Below, piece after piece: positions 1 through 64,000 of a stretch of DNA of 64,000 nucleotides. The notes under the pieces are model-generated. The model did not search any database and was not told the DNA's origin. It worked only from the letters and a program-made list of their open reading frames with translations. The stretch comes from Limanda limanda (taxonomy: Eukaryota > Chordata > Actinopteri > Pleuronectiformes > Pleuronectidae), in assembly GCF_963576545.1 (NCBI RefSeq), contig NC_083651.1, positions 23,706,748 through 23,770,747 on the forward strand, written 5' to 3'. The translations under genes were made by a program, and so were the position numbers. Position 1 is the stretch's first letter. Each line of letters begins with the position of its first letter.

Positions 1-3000
1 TCCAATTCATGTCAGTACAGACGGAGAGACTGTCGTCGGGTGGTCAGATCTGCCAAACTCCTTTTGGGGAGATTTGATGAGAGATGAGCAGGGAGGATGG
101 AGGATGGAGGGAAGAGGAGACCTGAGGAGAACAGGGTGGAGGAAGACAAGGGGAAGAGGACAAACAGGAGGGGGGGGGGGTGTTAGGAAATGGGGAGTGA
201 ATGAGAGACGACATGAACCAAAGAGCGAGACCGGGGGATGAGATTATTTGCAAATGACTGAGAGGGCGAGAGAAGATACAAGGGAGGAGGAGCAGAGGGC
301 AGCAGAAGAGAATGTGTGGCAGCAGGTAGCTAATAAAACAAAAAAGAAAGAAGGTATAATGATAAATAAAAAACATTAGTATGAAAGATTCATTCTTGTA
401 ATTAATGGGAATTGATTTGACATGCAAGCGAACTAGAGATGTTCTAATAGCAGCAGCAGAAATCCTTTCGATACTGCTGAAAATGTCAAGTCAGGCACAG
501 GCAAGTTTCCAAATCTATGTAGCGATCCTGAACCACACGTTCTGTGTTTATTAGTTTTACCTAAATAAAACTGCTATTTTTTCTCCTTGGTGTTATTTTC
601 CAATTATGATGGTCGAACTAGATCATTTAAGAAGATCTACGACGTTCATTCGCTAAATGTATTTATTTTCAAGATTTAACCAAAGCCAGGCCATAAAATC
701 AATGATAGAATTCATTACTTCCAAAAAGGGTTAATATTATTAAGCTGCTAAAATACATTGCAGTGTGTTTTTTTGCATGCCCTTTTGAAGAGAGGGAAAA
801 GGTATCGGATCATCTCAAGGGTTAACTCTGTTTGCTGTCCTTCCGTGTTTGATAAACAGGGTTTCTTAGAGGTTTTCTACAGCTTTGTCAATGCTAATGC
901 ATTTATCTTTTTTTAATATGACATCATCTGTCCATTTTAGAGTACTACCACTAAAGCGTTGCTTCAGGGGACATGAACCACATGAATAAAACCGAGGGTT
1001 GTGGTGGGGCCAGCAGAGTCGGGACACTGAACTAGCCTCACAACTTACACGTCATTGCTTCTGCTACGTTGTACACTGGCGTGTATACAAGCGCACGTTG
1101 ACAAGTGTTGTGACACGAACACTTGAGTCAAGTGAAGTGGAGCAGATGTCTCTGGCACGTCTGAGATGTGGCTTTTCACCTCCAATGGCGGAGGTTTGGT
1201 GGCTTATGTCAAATTTTGGTGCTTATAGTCGGTGCTGGAGGCTTTTATTCATGCTGCACCACTGGGAGAATAAGTGCACGGCTTCCCACTGACACTTTAA
1301 AGCAGCGACTAACTAATGTGATGTGACTACATGGTCAGCAGATTAACTTCCATGTCTCTTCCTAGCAATACAGATGAGATTTTTTTTTAGCTACCGGTAG
1401 TTGCAAAGACATTAAACAAAGACCTACTTACTCTCACTGATGATCTTTTACAGAGAGGAGGAAAAACTTAGAGGACTGAGAGGTGAAGGAAAGAGAGACG
1501 ACAGATAAAGAAAGAGAACTATGGCAGTTTTTAAATGAGACAGAAGCAGCTTGAAGACGTAAGCAACATTGTAAAAAAGACAAAAAGACAAATATTGAGC
1601 AATTTAAAATCAGTTTATAATTAATAGATTGGTATTTATTAACATTTTATTATGTTAGTTGGTTTAAATGATCATTTGTTAATTATTTTGATTTTAAAAG
1701 TACGATTTCTTCTCGAAAGTGCAGTTCACTCTTGGCACTGATTTGGATATCAGATATATATACAGTATATAAAATGACAGATACAGAAATATTGAGATTA
1801 ATTGCTTGTTTTATCGGAAAGAAAAGCTGAAGGTGGCAAAATCAACATTGTACTAAAAACCAGATGTAGCAGAAGAAGAGCTCCACAGATTATTCTGAAG
1901 CATTAGTGATGAAACTGTCTCTTTCAAAGAATCTTCCTCATGTCCACTGACACCAGTGTACACGGTTTCTATGGGTTGATGGTATAAACAAGAGGTGGTG
2001 TAACGTCATCATGCTGTCAATGAACTGGCCTTATCTGTGCACCCTCCTATTCCGGATGCAAGTCAGTATTTTTTCCTGTTTTCTACATAAATGACTGGCA
2101 ATCCTCTTATTGAAGCTGACCAGAAATGTGCTTTACTAGAAACAGGATCAGCCTTAGCTGCAAATCTGGATGAGCTGTTCATGCAGAAGCCAAAGTGGCC
2201 TTGTTAGGAAAATAGGAATATTTACATTAGGCTGGAAAAAAAACACATTTAGGTGAGTAATATAATTTTTAATGTTTCGCTACTTGAATCTTATATCTTA
2301 CAACAAACTTACACTAATTCTTAAATACTGTTGAAACTATTTCAAACTTAAGAAGATAAGTAAGCAGGTTCACAGGATGCAAAGTGTTAAATGAAATGAA
2401 AGGAGAGAAACCTCCACACGCCCCGATTTCTGGAACAGAGCAGATCCAAAGCAAAAAATCATCACATAACTGATTCACGATGCCAAACACAAGATCCAAG
2501 CACAATCATCACATCATACCCTGCACCGATTAGGTTGAGATTTCATGCTGATCAGAAATGAACAAACATAGAATCACAGGAGACAGAATGCACTTTGAGG
2601 CAGCCCCTCTTTTCTAGAAGCCAAAATCACGGAGCCCGTCACCGAACAGCGTTTGATTTGTTAAAGCCAGCGCAACAGCAAGATTCAGTGCTGGGTGGTA
2701 CCTACCTGACCAGGCTCCAGATAAGACCAATTACTCCTCAGTACATGTTAATACTGGAACACACATGGGGACATGGCAGGTTAATAACTGAGGAGCTTGC
2801 ATTCAGTGAGGTTTAAAAATCTGAGACCACTTTGGGACCACAAGGGAAAGTGGACAAAAAGGGCTAAAATATAGCAGAACCATAGACAACCATAAGATGT
2901 GAGAAATATGACTACAACTAAAAGAAGGAGAAAGTCTTAAAGAGTATGTCGGCCTCTGATTCAATCCACAGGCCCATCACACTGTTAACTGTCACTATCA

Positions 3001-3649
3001 GTCAGTCAGATATTTGTCTAACTGCATTTATTATCCACCATTGTGTTTCAGAGAACACCTCCCATAGCATCACAAGTACAAGTACAACCTGTATATCATT
3101 GCACAATCGCAAAAACAAGCAGGAACTTGGAAATATGGAAAAAGAGCAGGCAAGTATGAAAGGGACACAGGAACAAATACAAACAAAACCTAATATCTAT
3201 TTTTCTCTATCTTCACATTGTTTTTAAGGTTGTAGCCTTATGTGAAAGCAGTTAAAATTGATTCTTTCAGGGCAGTTTTTCCAATTTTTCCTATATCAGC
3301 AAAAACATCTACGCTTTGTCATCATGTGTTACTAAGTGTGTAGAGATGATAAGGCTGAATCATAATTGAATGCAAAAACGTGTCTGGATACTTTCTGATT
3401 GCACTGAATCTTTCAGCATCCAACAGGGATCAGCCCTTCCTTTACATGGCCCTGCTTCTTATCAGCTGCAACTGGCGTATGACAAATTGATTGTCATTCA
3501 ATTTAAAATGTTGATTCATCCTCTTTCTGAACTGTCTGTCTTAGTAACAAGGGGCTGGAGAGCATTTCAACAAATACAAAACAAAATGAAATAAGACACG
3601 CTGACATTCAGAAGAGAAGACTAAAAACTCAAATTAGCCGTGAACAAAC
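1..3649 (-). other. Apparent epb41l5 intron, no exon recognised
   Basis: The rest of the epb41l5 C terminus should lie in this direction, but I could not recognise it here. A splice-like segment at 2706-2753 has stops in all frames. An acceptor-like site near 52 opens only a short frame ending at 7-9. Otherwise the stretch is AT-rich with a purine-rich patch at 60-310. Confidence 0.4.
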
Positions 3650-21902
<18,253 letters not shown>

Positions 21903-21970
21903 CTGTGAGGAAATGGAGTAGAGATTGGAAACACGTGAGGAAGTAGACGGTTTGGGATCTGAACGTGGCT

Positions 21971-22060
21971 TCATTACATTACATTTCATTTAGCTGACGC
22001 TTTTATCCAAAGCGACTTACAATAAGTGCATTCAACCCCGAGGGTACAAACCAATTGACC
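21971..22060 (+). repeat. Common teleost interspersed repeat core
   Basis: Contains TTTAGCTGACGCTTTTATCC followed by AAAGCGACTTACAATAAGTG and CATTCAACC, a core seen repeatedly in fish genomes. The family name is not certain. Confidence 0.65.
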
Positions 22061-22739
22061 AATTGCTTCAGAAATGTTTTTAATTATTAATATCCCCCTA
22101 TGCTCATTATCATTTTTGTGTATAAGCATTTACACTCCATATCCTGATATCAGTGTCCAGATAAGACCTTATCTCATTTTTTTAAGACACCTTATTTTAC
22201 TAGCTGGAGTACTGCATTTGTATACTGGGATATAACCAGATTTCTCATTGTTCCATGCAAACAGCCGAAGCCTCATAACTGGGACACAAAATGTAAACAA
22301 AGTCATATATTAGCTGAAATGTGCCTTTAGTACAGTAAACAAGATGTAAAGTGAAGTTTAAAGTTGACTGTGACAAGCGAACAAGTTAGAAATATGATCT
22401 CAAACTACGTGTATGACTTCTTACACAGTAGCTCTGCTGAGGTGAAGGTAAATAATAAATAATATACAACCGATTAATTTAATTAAGTTTAATTGAGTCT
22501 CTAAAATCTGTTTGTCTCATATTAAAAGCTTGATTAACAAAAGTAAGAAGTAAACACGGTTAGTTGAAGGAGTCAGATAACGGTTTTTAAACGTTAACTT
22601 GATTTCTCATCAGATAGAAAACCGCGCACGGTGATGGACGTCAAATACACAAACTGTGAAAATATAACAACAAACACACAAAAAACCACACAACACAACT
22701 GCTGCGCTATAAGAACAAACTTCACAACACAACCATTAG

Positions 22740-23180
22740 CTTCTTCTCCTCAGTTCGGGCCCGAGGTACCTGGTGCAGGGAGAAAAGCAACAGGTGTGCG
22801 TTCGATTTGCCGCACGGGCTCACCGGGCACCGGGCGGGTTGACTACTTTACGACTCCGCCCGTGCGAGGGTGTCCCCCGCTCGCCAAAACAAGTCCTCCC
22901 TCAGCTCCTGGGCGCTGGGTCATAGGACGGACACTTGCCCCGGGTTAGGGTTAGGATGAGCGGGTACTTACCGCGTCGTGCTCGGTCCAGTTCACCGGGA
23001 AACCATCGCAGGAGCTAAGCACCGAGCCGGGACGCCTCCATGTTGTGTGCAGCGCGCTCGCGACCCTGTTGCTCTTGCTCGCTGCGGCTCGTCACAGCTG
23101 CGGCGTCATTTCCTCCAGACAACAACCAGGGGGCGGAGTTCTGCACCGGATGTGACCTCACCGCAAAGCCCCCCTTAACA
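22740..23180 (-). promoter_or_regulatory. epb41l5: CpG-rich promoter region of epb41l5
   Basis: This is the longest CpG-rich stretch in the window outside the hAT element. It contains GC boxes (CCGCCC near 22857 and GGGGCGG near 23131) and lies just upstream of the epb41l5 coding start, around the predicted non-coding first exon. The transcription start itself is not determined. Confidence 0.65.
22972..23100 (-). other. epb41l5: Predicted non-coding first exon of epb41l5 (right edge uncertain)
   Basis: A strong minus-strand donor, GCG|GTAAGTAC, lies at 22972/22971 in the CpG island. The coding exon has its own acceptor (CACAG) before 21902, so an upstream 5' UTR exon is needed and this is the obvious candidate. 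Human EPB41L5 also starts with a non-coding exon. The right boundary is a guess. Confidence 0.55.
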
Positions 23181-25139
23181 AAACCTCATTAGCATTTTTA
23201 GCAAGAGACACGTTTTAAGAGTTGGCGTCAAATTACGAATTTTCTTTTTTCTAAATCAAGAAAAACACCACAATATTTTTTGTGTGTTGTTTTTTAACAT
23301 TAGCTGCTAACATTAACATTTTAATGACTCTTGTCATTTGTTATCCGCACGTATAAAGGCTCATAAACACAAGCCAAGTACATTAATACTTACACATTCA
23401 TTAAATATTGTTTGAGGTGATTTAAATCTTCCGATGTCAAAAAAGTGGCCATTGTATTATTTTTTAATAAATATAAGTCATACAACGCGGTCAATGATCA
23501 TTTGACAACAGCACCCTCCTCTGGTGAGTTTTGGAATAATGGTTTTCAAATGATGCCATAGCCAAACTGTGGTTTTGAGTTCAATAACCAATGATCATTT
23601 TTCAAAAAGACTGTGTACAAATGCACAAATATTTAACTGAAAACATATTAAAAAGTATATATATACATATATATTCAAAGTAAGTTTCCTTCAATAAATG
23701 TTTGTGTTGATGTGTTTATCTATTTCCCTTCTGTCCGTCCTGGAAAGGGATCCTTCACATGTGGCTCTCAGGGTTTTTAGGTACATTTTCCTGACTCTTG
23801 TTGAGGTCAAGGCTATTAATTATGGCACCTTGTTAAACCTTATGAGACAAATTGTGATTTGTGAAGATGGGCTTTTCAAATAAAATGTGATTGGTTGATT
23901 GATTGAGTGTCTTTTGATTCCAGAGGCAGAGACACAGCTCTCTTATCCGGCTCTCTTGATCTAAATTGAAATGAAATTTGAAATATATATTCATTTCAAT
24001 ATTTTGTTTCATAAAAAAAATATATCTATGCCTTTTAATCTAGGCAAATTGAAAGCTTTTTAAACAATAAACCAAAAACTGTTACCATTCAAAATGTCAC
24101 TACACTGCCTAAACACATAAGAAAGGTCAAATCTGTACTGCTTTTAAATTCCTTCTTAAAACGTTCTTTTAAAAATGTCTTTTATTCACTTTATTAAAAT
24201 GTGTATTTATTGTGTATTCGTTATTTGTATAGCACTTTTCTTAAAGTTAAAAAGTGCTTTAGAAGTGTTATTTTTGCTCATATTTTAATGTAAATGTGCT
24301 TACACTAGTCATTGTCTCATATTATAGTGAGGCTGCTTCATGTTGGTGCACAACCCAGCTGTACTTGACATCTGTGCACAAATACATTGAGAACTGTAAA
24401 AAAATACCTCATTCTATCAAATCCTCTAACATTTCAATACAATCCTAAAGGTTGAATCACATGCAACAGCGAGGGGAAGATATTTATTCAGCAATTTCCC
24501 CTGGAAATCAAATTTTTGCAATAACTTCTCTACAACTCTCTACCATTTCCTTTATGTTGCTTTCTTGTCTTGGCGTGTTTCTAATTTTTCTTTAGAGGCT
24601 GTTGTTTCAGAAAATTTACATTTTAGTTGAATACTGTCTTCTCTTGACGGTAAATTATGGTAATACAATTAGAAAAAAGTAAACCCAGGTGATTCTTCTG
24701 GAGCTCTTCAGCTGCTCTTCATCATTGCCCAACCTCACTTTTCAGTGTGGAGCAGCAAGGTGATCTGAAGCCACGTCTCCATGCTTTGACAGATGAGCTT
24801 TAATTGTTCACAATCAAGCTTATGGACATGTCCAAAGTGCCGTTAAATCATAATACCAGAAAGAAACAAGCAACTGAGGACAAAGGATTTTATGACACAG
24901 GTAAGGAGTTAAACCAAAGGTATAATACGGTAAAACATTTCTCATTATTCTGTGTTCCATTATATATACACTCGCTGTTATAGATTATGTTTCAAATAAA
25001 ACAGAAGATTTTTTGAAATAGCAGTCTTCAAACACACACCATTTTGTGTCACATTTGAATCATTCAAAAAGGGAGATGGGAAAAACAAAATCCAAAAATC
25101 AAATAAAAACAAAATCTTTCTGCTCACAAATGATTTTCC
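23180..25139. other. Intergenic DNA between epb41l5 and ptpn4
   Basis: AT-rich sequence with no supported exon on either strand. It holds a repeat tail at about 23.70-23.91 kb and otherwise nothing recognisable. It separates the epb41l5 promoter from the probable end of ptpn4. Confidence 0.6.
23698..23910 (+). repeat. Teleost retroelement-like 3' tail, plus orientation
   Basis: The sequence reads like the decayed end of a very common fish retroelement: a CTGTCC...GGGATCC stretch, then GACAAATTGTGATTTGTGA, then AAATAAAATGTGATTGG and TTGATTGA tandem copies. The family is recalled from general fish sequence and was not checked. It explains the short open frame found here. Confidence 0.65.
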
Positions 25140-28100
25140 CTTTTATTTTAAAGATTTTTTTTTCATATACAACATTGTATTTACATCTAGTATTATTTAC
25201 ACAAAATTAACAAGTGGCACTGTGTAGTTAGGAGTTCTTTTTCTGCTTCCCTACAGGTGTCTTTATTTTCAAAACAAAAAGAAAAATGATAAATTAAAAG
25301 AAAAAAAACAACTCATCAACAACTCATTTTAACAATGCTTTATGTCTCCAACTTTTTTGTTTTTTCTCGTTTATTTCAGTAGCACTACCTGCCACTAAGC
25401 CTCCTACAAAGTGCTGTCCTTTCCCTACCTGACTAGAACTGTTTTTTTTTTCATCTTTACAAAAATACAACTAACCCAACCGAGCCTTTCCGTGTCTGGT
25501 ACCCTCCAAAACTACATTTGATCAGTACCCTAAATGCACAGACAGTACCAAGGAGTCAACATAGAAACACTTTGAACACAGACACCTCATTGTTGGACAT
25601 TTTGTGCAGATGGAAAATCTAGCCGCCCCGACTCATCCATTAAGAACTTTTTCACTGCGGTGCCAATTCTTCTGAACTGTAACTGAAGAGTGGATTGATT
25701 CTGATTCGATCAGCCCAGTCTCCGGGTACCAAAACAAAACTGATGGAATTGAGCCACTAGAGGCTAAATCGTTTTTTTTTTGTTCGTTCGATTAAAAGCT
25801 CCGGCATGTAGATATCCGCGATGTAGAACCAGTTATTCAGCCATTAGCCTCAGCTCGTCCTCCTGTGGAAGACAAGCTGCTTGAAACTGCTTCTACTGTA
25901 CCCCGTGCTCATCTGCTCCGATGTGTCACTTGCCTGGAGGCCGTGCAGAGAGTGGGATCCGTGTATAATGATCCAAAAACAGAGAGAACAGCATCTGGGG
26001 GGCGGGGGGGGGGGGGGGGGGGGGGGGGCGGGCACAATGAGAAGAATGGACTGTGGATGTTGTGTGGGCTGTGCAAAAATGACTGATGTTGACCGAGGGG
26101 AATTTTCTTTTTTGGAGTGTCGCAATACAGGAGAGGTTTCTTTTTGAAAATAGAGGAAAGCAGCTTTAAATGCTCTTATTCCCACCTCTACATGTGGCAG
26201 AAGTAGGACTCAGCTGGTTTATAAAGGGGGAGGTACGAGCACAGTTTTGAAATTTAGGCTCAAACAAGATATGACTCTTCGCCAAGGCTCTTCGCATTCG
26301 TCTAAAAAAACTTGAGATCAGGTTTAGTTTAGGTTTATGGCTTTATGGCACAACCTTTCATTCCAGTTAACGAACAAGCAGGCGTAGACCAGACAGCGGA
26401 TAAACTATATTCCATGAATGGCAGAGAAAGAGAGGGAGAGTTTGAATACGCACACGCGCACACACGCACGCGCACACGCACACACAGCAGTAGGTTTTTC
26501 CAGCAGAGTCCATTGTAGGAGCCAATGGCAGCAGGAAGTGAAGCAGTGGATAAGAGAAAATATCTCAAATTGTAAAGAGGCTCAAACTCCAATCCATCCC
26601 GATAAAACACATTGACAGCTCAACCCGTCCTAAGACAATTAAAAAAAGACTCAACGAGCAACTTGATGCTGGGTTTTGTGAATTAGAAATACAAGTCGTC
26701 ACTTATCAATCATAACACGTCATTCGTCTAAAAACAACATGTGCCTTGAAACTGATGAAGTACCACTGTGAAGGATCAGTATTTAAAATAAAAGGTAAAG
26801 TTCTGGTTAACTGATCTGTTTGTGTCGCTTCCTTGAACCGACAACTGTTCCGTGGCAGACACACACACACACGTTGAGATCAGATTCTTCGACAACGGCC
26901 AGTGGAGCTTAGCAAAAACAAGGTACTCCATTAGGACATTAAACAAATAGTTACTCTTACTGGGTTTAATGACAATCGCTCATAGAAAGCAGTGAGTCAC
27001 CAGCGAGAGCAGGTCTGTGGGTTTGCTCCGCTCTACAGGTCACAAAAGTCTTGGTCTCTGGATGTGGAAAAAAGAAAAAAAAGAAGGGGAGGCCGATGGA
27101 GCTGCTAAGGTTTCAGGTTCTGCCAAACAAAGGTTGAGATCAGTTCCCTGTCAGCTCACCAAGAAAACACTTTCTGAGAAAAAGAATACTGGGTTAGGAT
27201 TTTGAAGAAAGAACTGACCTCAGCGTCGTTTCTTAGCTTAATCAGGAAAATAGCTTAGATTGTATCTCAGTGCGACCATGTGTCTGCTGGAGCCTCTCTC
27301 TTTCTGGGACACCATCTTGTGTTAACACCAAGGAGGTTCAATAGATCAATAGATATCATGAAGTAATTGATCAATTCTCAAGATTATGAACAATGTCCAG
27401 CTCAGCGTACAGTCATGCTGTGGCTAGTACGAGATATGACAGGGAGGCGCCCAGGAGACACGGGCCCTGAGGATTGTAAACCAGCTCAACTCCAGCTCAA
27501 CTCCTCACCGCAGCAAACCACGGCCACTTCAGAGCACACAAGCGTCTGTAAGATCAGAACACAGCACAAAGCAGGAAGAGGGATCCGACTCCAGAGGTGA
27601 AGCACGAGGCGCCGTCCATCCGTCCCAAACTCAGACGAGAGAAAGCCGAGAAAGATAAAAAAAAAACAAAAAAAAACAATAGTACAATAAATTAAATCAC
27701 TGTTGTTTTTTTCTCCACAAAAAAGTTTAAAAAAAAAATGAAATAAAGAAGTAGTTAGAAGAAGAGGAATCACTTTACTACCTAAGATTTAATCAGGAAA
27801 AGCGTGAAGCCGTAGACTCGTACAAACAAAACATACAACTTTTTTGTTCAGTGGACAGGGTTTGACACAAACTAAAACACAATAAATACTCTTTCTGAAG
27901 AACAAAAGATAAGGTATATCTCTTTATCAGCTAAAAGGACACTAAAAAAAAGGCAGGTCCGTCTGGCAGACTCGCTGAGAAGGGGACAGGGCGAGGAGAA
28001 AAGGGCAGGGGAGGGGGGCATCCATCCTTGGGGGGGGGTGGCCCTTCCCCTTCATACTTATGGCACTACAGCAACTCCCCGTCCACATTTTACTCTCTCG

Positions 28101-28360
28101 TACTTTTACCTTCTCGTTCTTTGTATTCTTTTTTTCTCCATACCCTGAACAGACGATATTCCCTAATGGTACCTAGTCAACACAGCTGGATTTCTTTTTT
28201 TAAAAATTCTAACATGTCCTTGATTTTCACGTTTTGTTTGTTTGTCCTTTTTTTTTTTTGTTCATTTTAAATCAGCATAAAGTGCAACAGTGCTTTTTGT
28301 TCTCCACTCCGACCACCTGCACGCCTGGTGACCCCCCGACGACCCCTGGAGGTCAAAGCA
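25140..28360 (-). other. ptpn4: Probable ptpn4 3' UTR and gene end
   Basis: No coding exon is visible here. Downstream of the ptpn4 stop, minus-strand AATAAA signals occur at 25262-25267 and 25142-25147, so a 3.1-3.2 kb 3' UTR is plausible. The stretch contains a G run on the plus strand (C-rich in the transcript), alternating CG/CA sequence near 26449-26485 and several homopolymers. The real polyadenylation site is not shown by the sequence. Confidence 0.4.
25997..26032. repeat. Poly-G tract
   Basis: An almost pure G run on the plus strand, broken by two C. It lies in the probable ptpn4 3' UTR, where the RNA would be C-rich. Confidence 0.9.
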
Positions 28361-60824
<32,464 letters not shown>

Positions 60825-62102
60825 CTGCAAGGGGCCAAGACACAGAGGAGGAAAAGGAAGTCAGGGATCGGACACAAGAGAGGACACAGCAACATGAAAT
60901 GCGGCATCATTAATGTCAGTGATCTATGAAATCCATTAAAAATAAGACCATGTTACCTGTAATGTGTTTATATTTATATTTTTTATATTATATGACACAG
61001 GTAACAAAATCCCCTTCTGTTTGAACAGAACACTTAGAGCCAACTTAGAGTACAAAAAGATTTCTCTGGAGGGCAGCAACACTGTAAAACAAGTCTGTAC
61101 AAGCGCAGTGGAACAGCAAAGAAAGACTGGCTTCATGAGAAAAGAATGTCAATGAGTAGGCAAGTAGGAGATTCCCTAGGAGGAGATGTGGAAACTCCAC
61201 AGCAGCACGGCTCTATCACACAAGACACTGTACCTGATGAGAGGAAAGGGTTTGCAACCGTCCATGTGTCATTATTTCAGCATGCGATTATCATGAACAA
61301 CAACAACAGAGTGAAAAGTAAATGCAATAACCCAATCGCCACTTTCAGCAGCCTGGTTCGATATATAGAAGCCAATTAATGCATTTTTTGGAAATTATTC
61401 ATTTATACTTAATTCTGAAAACAAATTTACTCTGGTCACAATTTGATCAATACCTTCAATTTGATCATTTAACCATCAGCGTGCCTGGCCGGAGCTGTTC
61501 GTGATCAGTTGGGAAACGAAGAGGGGCAGAGGGGGCCCCAGTCTGCTCATCAGCGAGAATAAATAACAATAACTCAATTTGAAGCCGCTCCATTTAGAAC
61601 AAACCAAAGCCGATAATTAATGACGCCACGCCTCACTGCTTTCCTTTGACTGCCCAGATTGGAAACCGCTCAAATGTGGCTTAAAGTCGGGTTTACACGG
61701 ACAGAAAAATGTCTGATGAGACATAATGGTTTTAGCATATATTGTATGTTTTCATTTAATCTTTTATAGTAGTCATTTGTATGTGATTCAGGTTTGATAT
61801 ATATAATGTACACATATATTTAATATAATAATAATACATGTCAAACTCTTTGTGACCATGCGTAAACACAGAGTCGTGCTATTGTCTGTGTTTTTTTGCA
61901 GCTGCAGCAGTGTCTTCATTTTTTCTATACATATATATTTATTTTTGGGCAACATATGCCATTTCAATGGGTTTTGTGCCCTTGCATTTCCCTTGTTATT
62001 CTCCAGTGATCTAGTACGACAGGAGACATAATAACTCCACAAGGGTTACGGCCCCGGCATCGAGAGCCACTGCATTTGTACCGATGTGATCCCATTGGGT
62101 GT

Positions 62103-62142
<40 letters not shown>

Positions 62143-62320
62143 ATAGATCTTTGGAGGGCACTGCATGTCTGAGTTGCTTGTCACTGTATATCAGCACTAA
62201 CCTCATGACCGAGAGCAGATTGTGTGCACACTGTGCATGTACACAAATCTATATGTGAGGCCACCACAGGCCATCCTGTCACCTCGGGAGACTCAGGCTA
62301 CACACAAACATATGCCACAA

Positions 62321-62341
62321 GGGGGGGGGGGGGGGGGGGGG
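62321..62341. repeat. Poly-G tract, 21 bp
   Basis: Uninterrupted G run on the plus strand. Length may be unreliable in assembly. Confidence 0.9.
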
Positions 62342-62379
62342 TGCTTATGTTGTCATTTAGTGACGTCAGCTAAATGATA

Positions 62380-62450
62380 TTGCATTTCATATCCTGTAGC
62401 TGAGGTTTTTTCTAAAGCGACCAACAATAAGTGCATTCAAGGTTGGTTTC
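62380..62450 (+). repeat. Degenerate second copy of the interspersed repeat core
   Basis: GCTGAGGTTTTTTCTAAAGC then GACCAACAATAAGTGCATTC matches the core at 21971-22060 with several changes. Confidence 0.5.
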
Positions 62451-63481
62451 AAACACAGAACAGCAAGAATTATGATTCCATTAGATTCAAAAAAGCCAAA
62501 CCACAAAGTGTTATATATATATATATATATATAACTAAACAAAAAAAAAAGTTTTAAAAGAGTTGCCAATGGTTATTAGACCATCATCTTTTAAACCAAG
62601 GTGAATCTCCTGTGTGTAGCAACTTGGAGCGTAGGTGGGGTTCGTACGAAGGTGGTGTTTATTGTGCAGTGGGTGAGGCTCTAGTACAGGAAGTGTATTC
62701 AAGCATTACAGGAAGTGTTGGTTGACAGCTCGCAGGTAATATCCAACTGGCCGTAAAGCTGGTCATACTCTAGGTCAACGATATATTTGTAAACAGCATA
62801 AGTTTAGACACACGACCACGAATGCCTGCGAGCCACACACATGCTAGTTGCAGCGCCGCCAGCTTGGGAAGTCGAGCGAACGGACCAGTGAGATGAGCAG
62901 AAAGGGAAGCAGGGACGAAGCCATGCAGAAGGAAGGAAGGAAGGAAGAACTGAGGGACGCAGCTCCTAACGCCGGCTCATACTCGGGGGGGGGGAAACAC
63001 ACACACACAGCTGATGAGCTCTGACACACAGACACTCTCCACAGGCTGCATCACCGTCCCTCCTCTTTTCCCTTCCTCACACTTTCCTGCCATCCAGCTG
63101 AAGACGACTTTAAGACACAGGAGCAGAGTATGGAACCATTCACTTACAGTTCTACAATGTGCTTTCTCACCGGCTTGGGACTTTAAATGATTACGATACG
63201 ATACATTTCATTATGCTCAAACAATTTTGGTTTTACCTTTCTCTGTGATGTTCTTCACTGTACCATTTTCTATTACTCTATTGCATTCTATTCACAATGT
63301 GCAATAATTTCCTGCTCGGCTGTGCTCTTTTCAGTTTTGCTCTGCTGAGCCGTACAGGACAGCCACACTCCCCTGAGAGAACCCTCCGGAACTCCGGAAA
63401 CACGCTACCATTATTGCTTCCTGCAGTCAGCAGAGCTTACAAACAGGCCAGAGAGTGTGTGTGTCAGTTTGTGTGTGTGTC

Positions 63482-63665
<184 letters not shown>

Positions 63666-63878
63666 AGGGCTCTTGACCCCAAAGCTTCCCCTCACTGGTG
63701 GGCTCCTCCAGCTTATTGCAAACACAGATGCTCCTGCAGTCTTCCCGGCTGTACACAGGAATACACACCCTTCATATAAACAAACCCAATACATATCACC
63801 AACACACACATGCACACACACGCACACAGAGGTAATCTAACATCAACATGAGGTTGGGTGTCGCTCCACTTCATCAGG

Positions 63879-64000
<122 letters not shown>

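Noticed and set aside
1..52. Possible terminal epb41l5 exon after a TTGGCAG acceptor
   Set aside because: In the phase left by exon 14 it gives only about 13 residues before a stop at 7-9 and shows no resemblance to the known C terminus.
2706..2753. Exon-like segment on the minus strand with CCAG acceptor and GTAGGT donor
   Set aside because: All three frames contain a stop, so it cannot be an internal coding exon.
22940..22957. Two telomere-like TTAGGG units in the epb41l5 CpG island, and one near 19430
   Set aside because: Two units are too few to mean an interstitial telomere array.

Overview
This window is vertebrate nuclear DNA, almost certainly from a teleost fish. Its genes are split into many small exons. 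It is crowded with long dinucleotide (AC/GT) microsatellites and holds decayed LINE, MITE and hAT-type repeats of kinds common in fish. I see no bacterial operons, phage, CRISPR arrays or tRNA genes. Both genes were assembled by hand: exons were read on the minus strand, junctions were set by AG/GT sites, and the joined frame was compared with remembered human proteins. No search was run.

Two FERM-domain genes lie head to tail on the minus strand. The upstream one, from about 60.8 kb down to 28.4 kb, is ptpn4, a cytosolic protein tyrosine phosphatase with FERM, FERM-adjacent, PDZ and PTP parts. Its 26 coding exons total 3,096 nt, exactly divisible by three, and encode 1,031 residues. The catalytic motifs are intact, including Cys856 and the WPD loop at 822-824. 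The last exon adds about 100 strongly acidic residues beyond the usual end of the family. The downstream one is epb41l5 (mosaic eyes in zebrafish). Its CpG-rich promoter is near 22.7-23.2 kb, its start codon is at 21.87 kb, and 14 coding exons can be followed down to about 3.65 kb. The remaining C-terminal exons are not visible and probably lie beyond the left end.

Layout from left to right: 1-3.65 kb, apparent intron of epb41l5; 3.65-21.9 kb, epb41l5 coding exons, with a 618-bp hAT-type element at 12.98-13.60 kb and a LINE fragment at 19.1-20.2 kb inside introns; 22.7-23.2 kb, epb41l5 promoter and non-coding first exon; 23.2-25.1 kb, AT-rich intergenic DNA with a repeat tail; about 25.1-28.36 kb, probable ptpn4 3' UTR; 28.36-60.8 kb, ptpn4 coding exons; 60.8-64 kb, ptpn4 5' intron or upstream DNA ending in microsatellites.

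Both proteins act at the cytoplasmic face of the plasma membrane through their FERM modules. The two genes share the same ladder of FERM exon lengths and phases, which suggests an old common origin of the module. The same gene order is known for human PTPN4-EPB41L5 on chromosome 2, with PTPN3-EPB41L4B on chromosome 9 as the paralogous pair. I found no clearly new molecular system. The most unusual features are the acidic ptpn4 tail, the hAT-type element with a GC-rich interior, and long CA or UG repeats just downstream of two ptpn4 splice donors.
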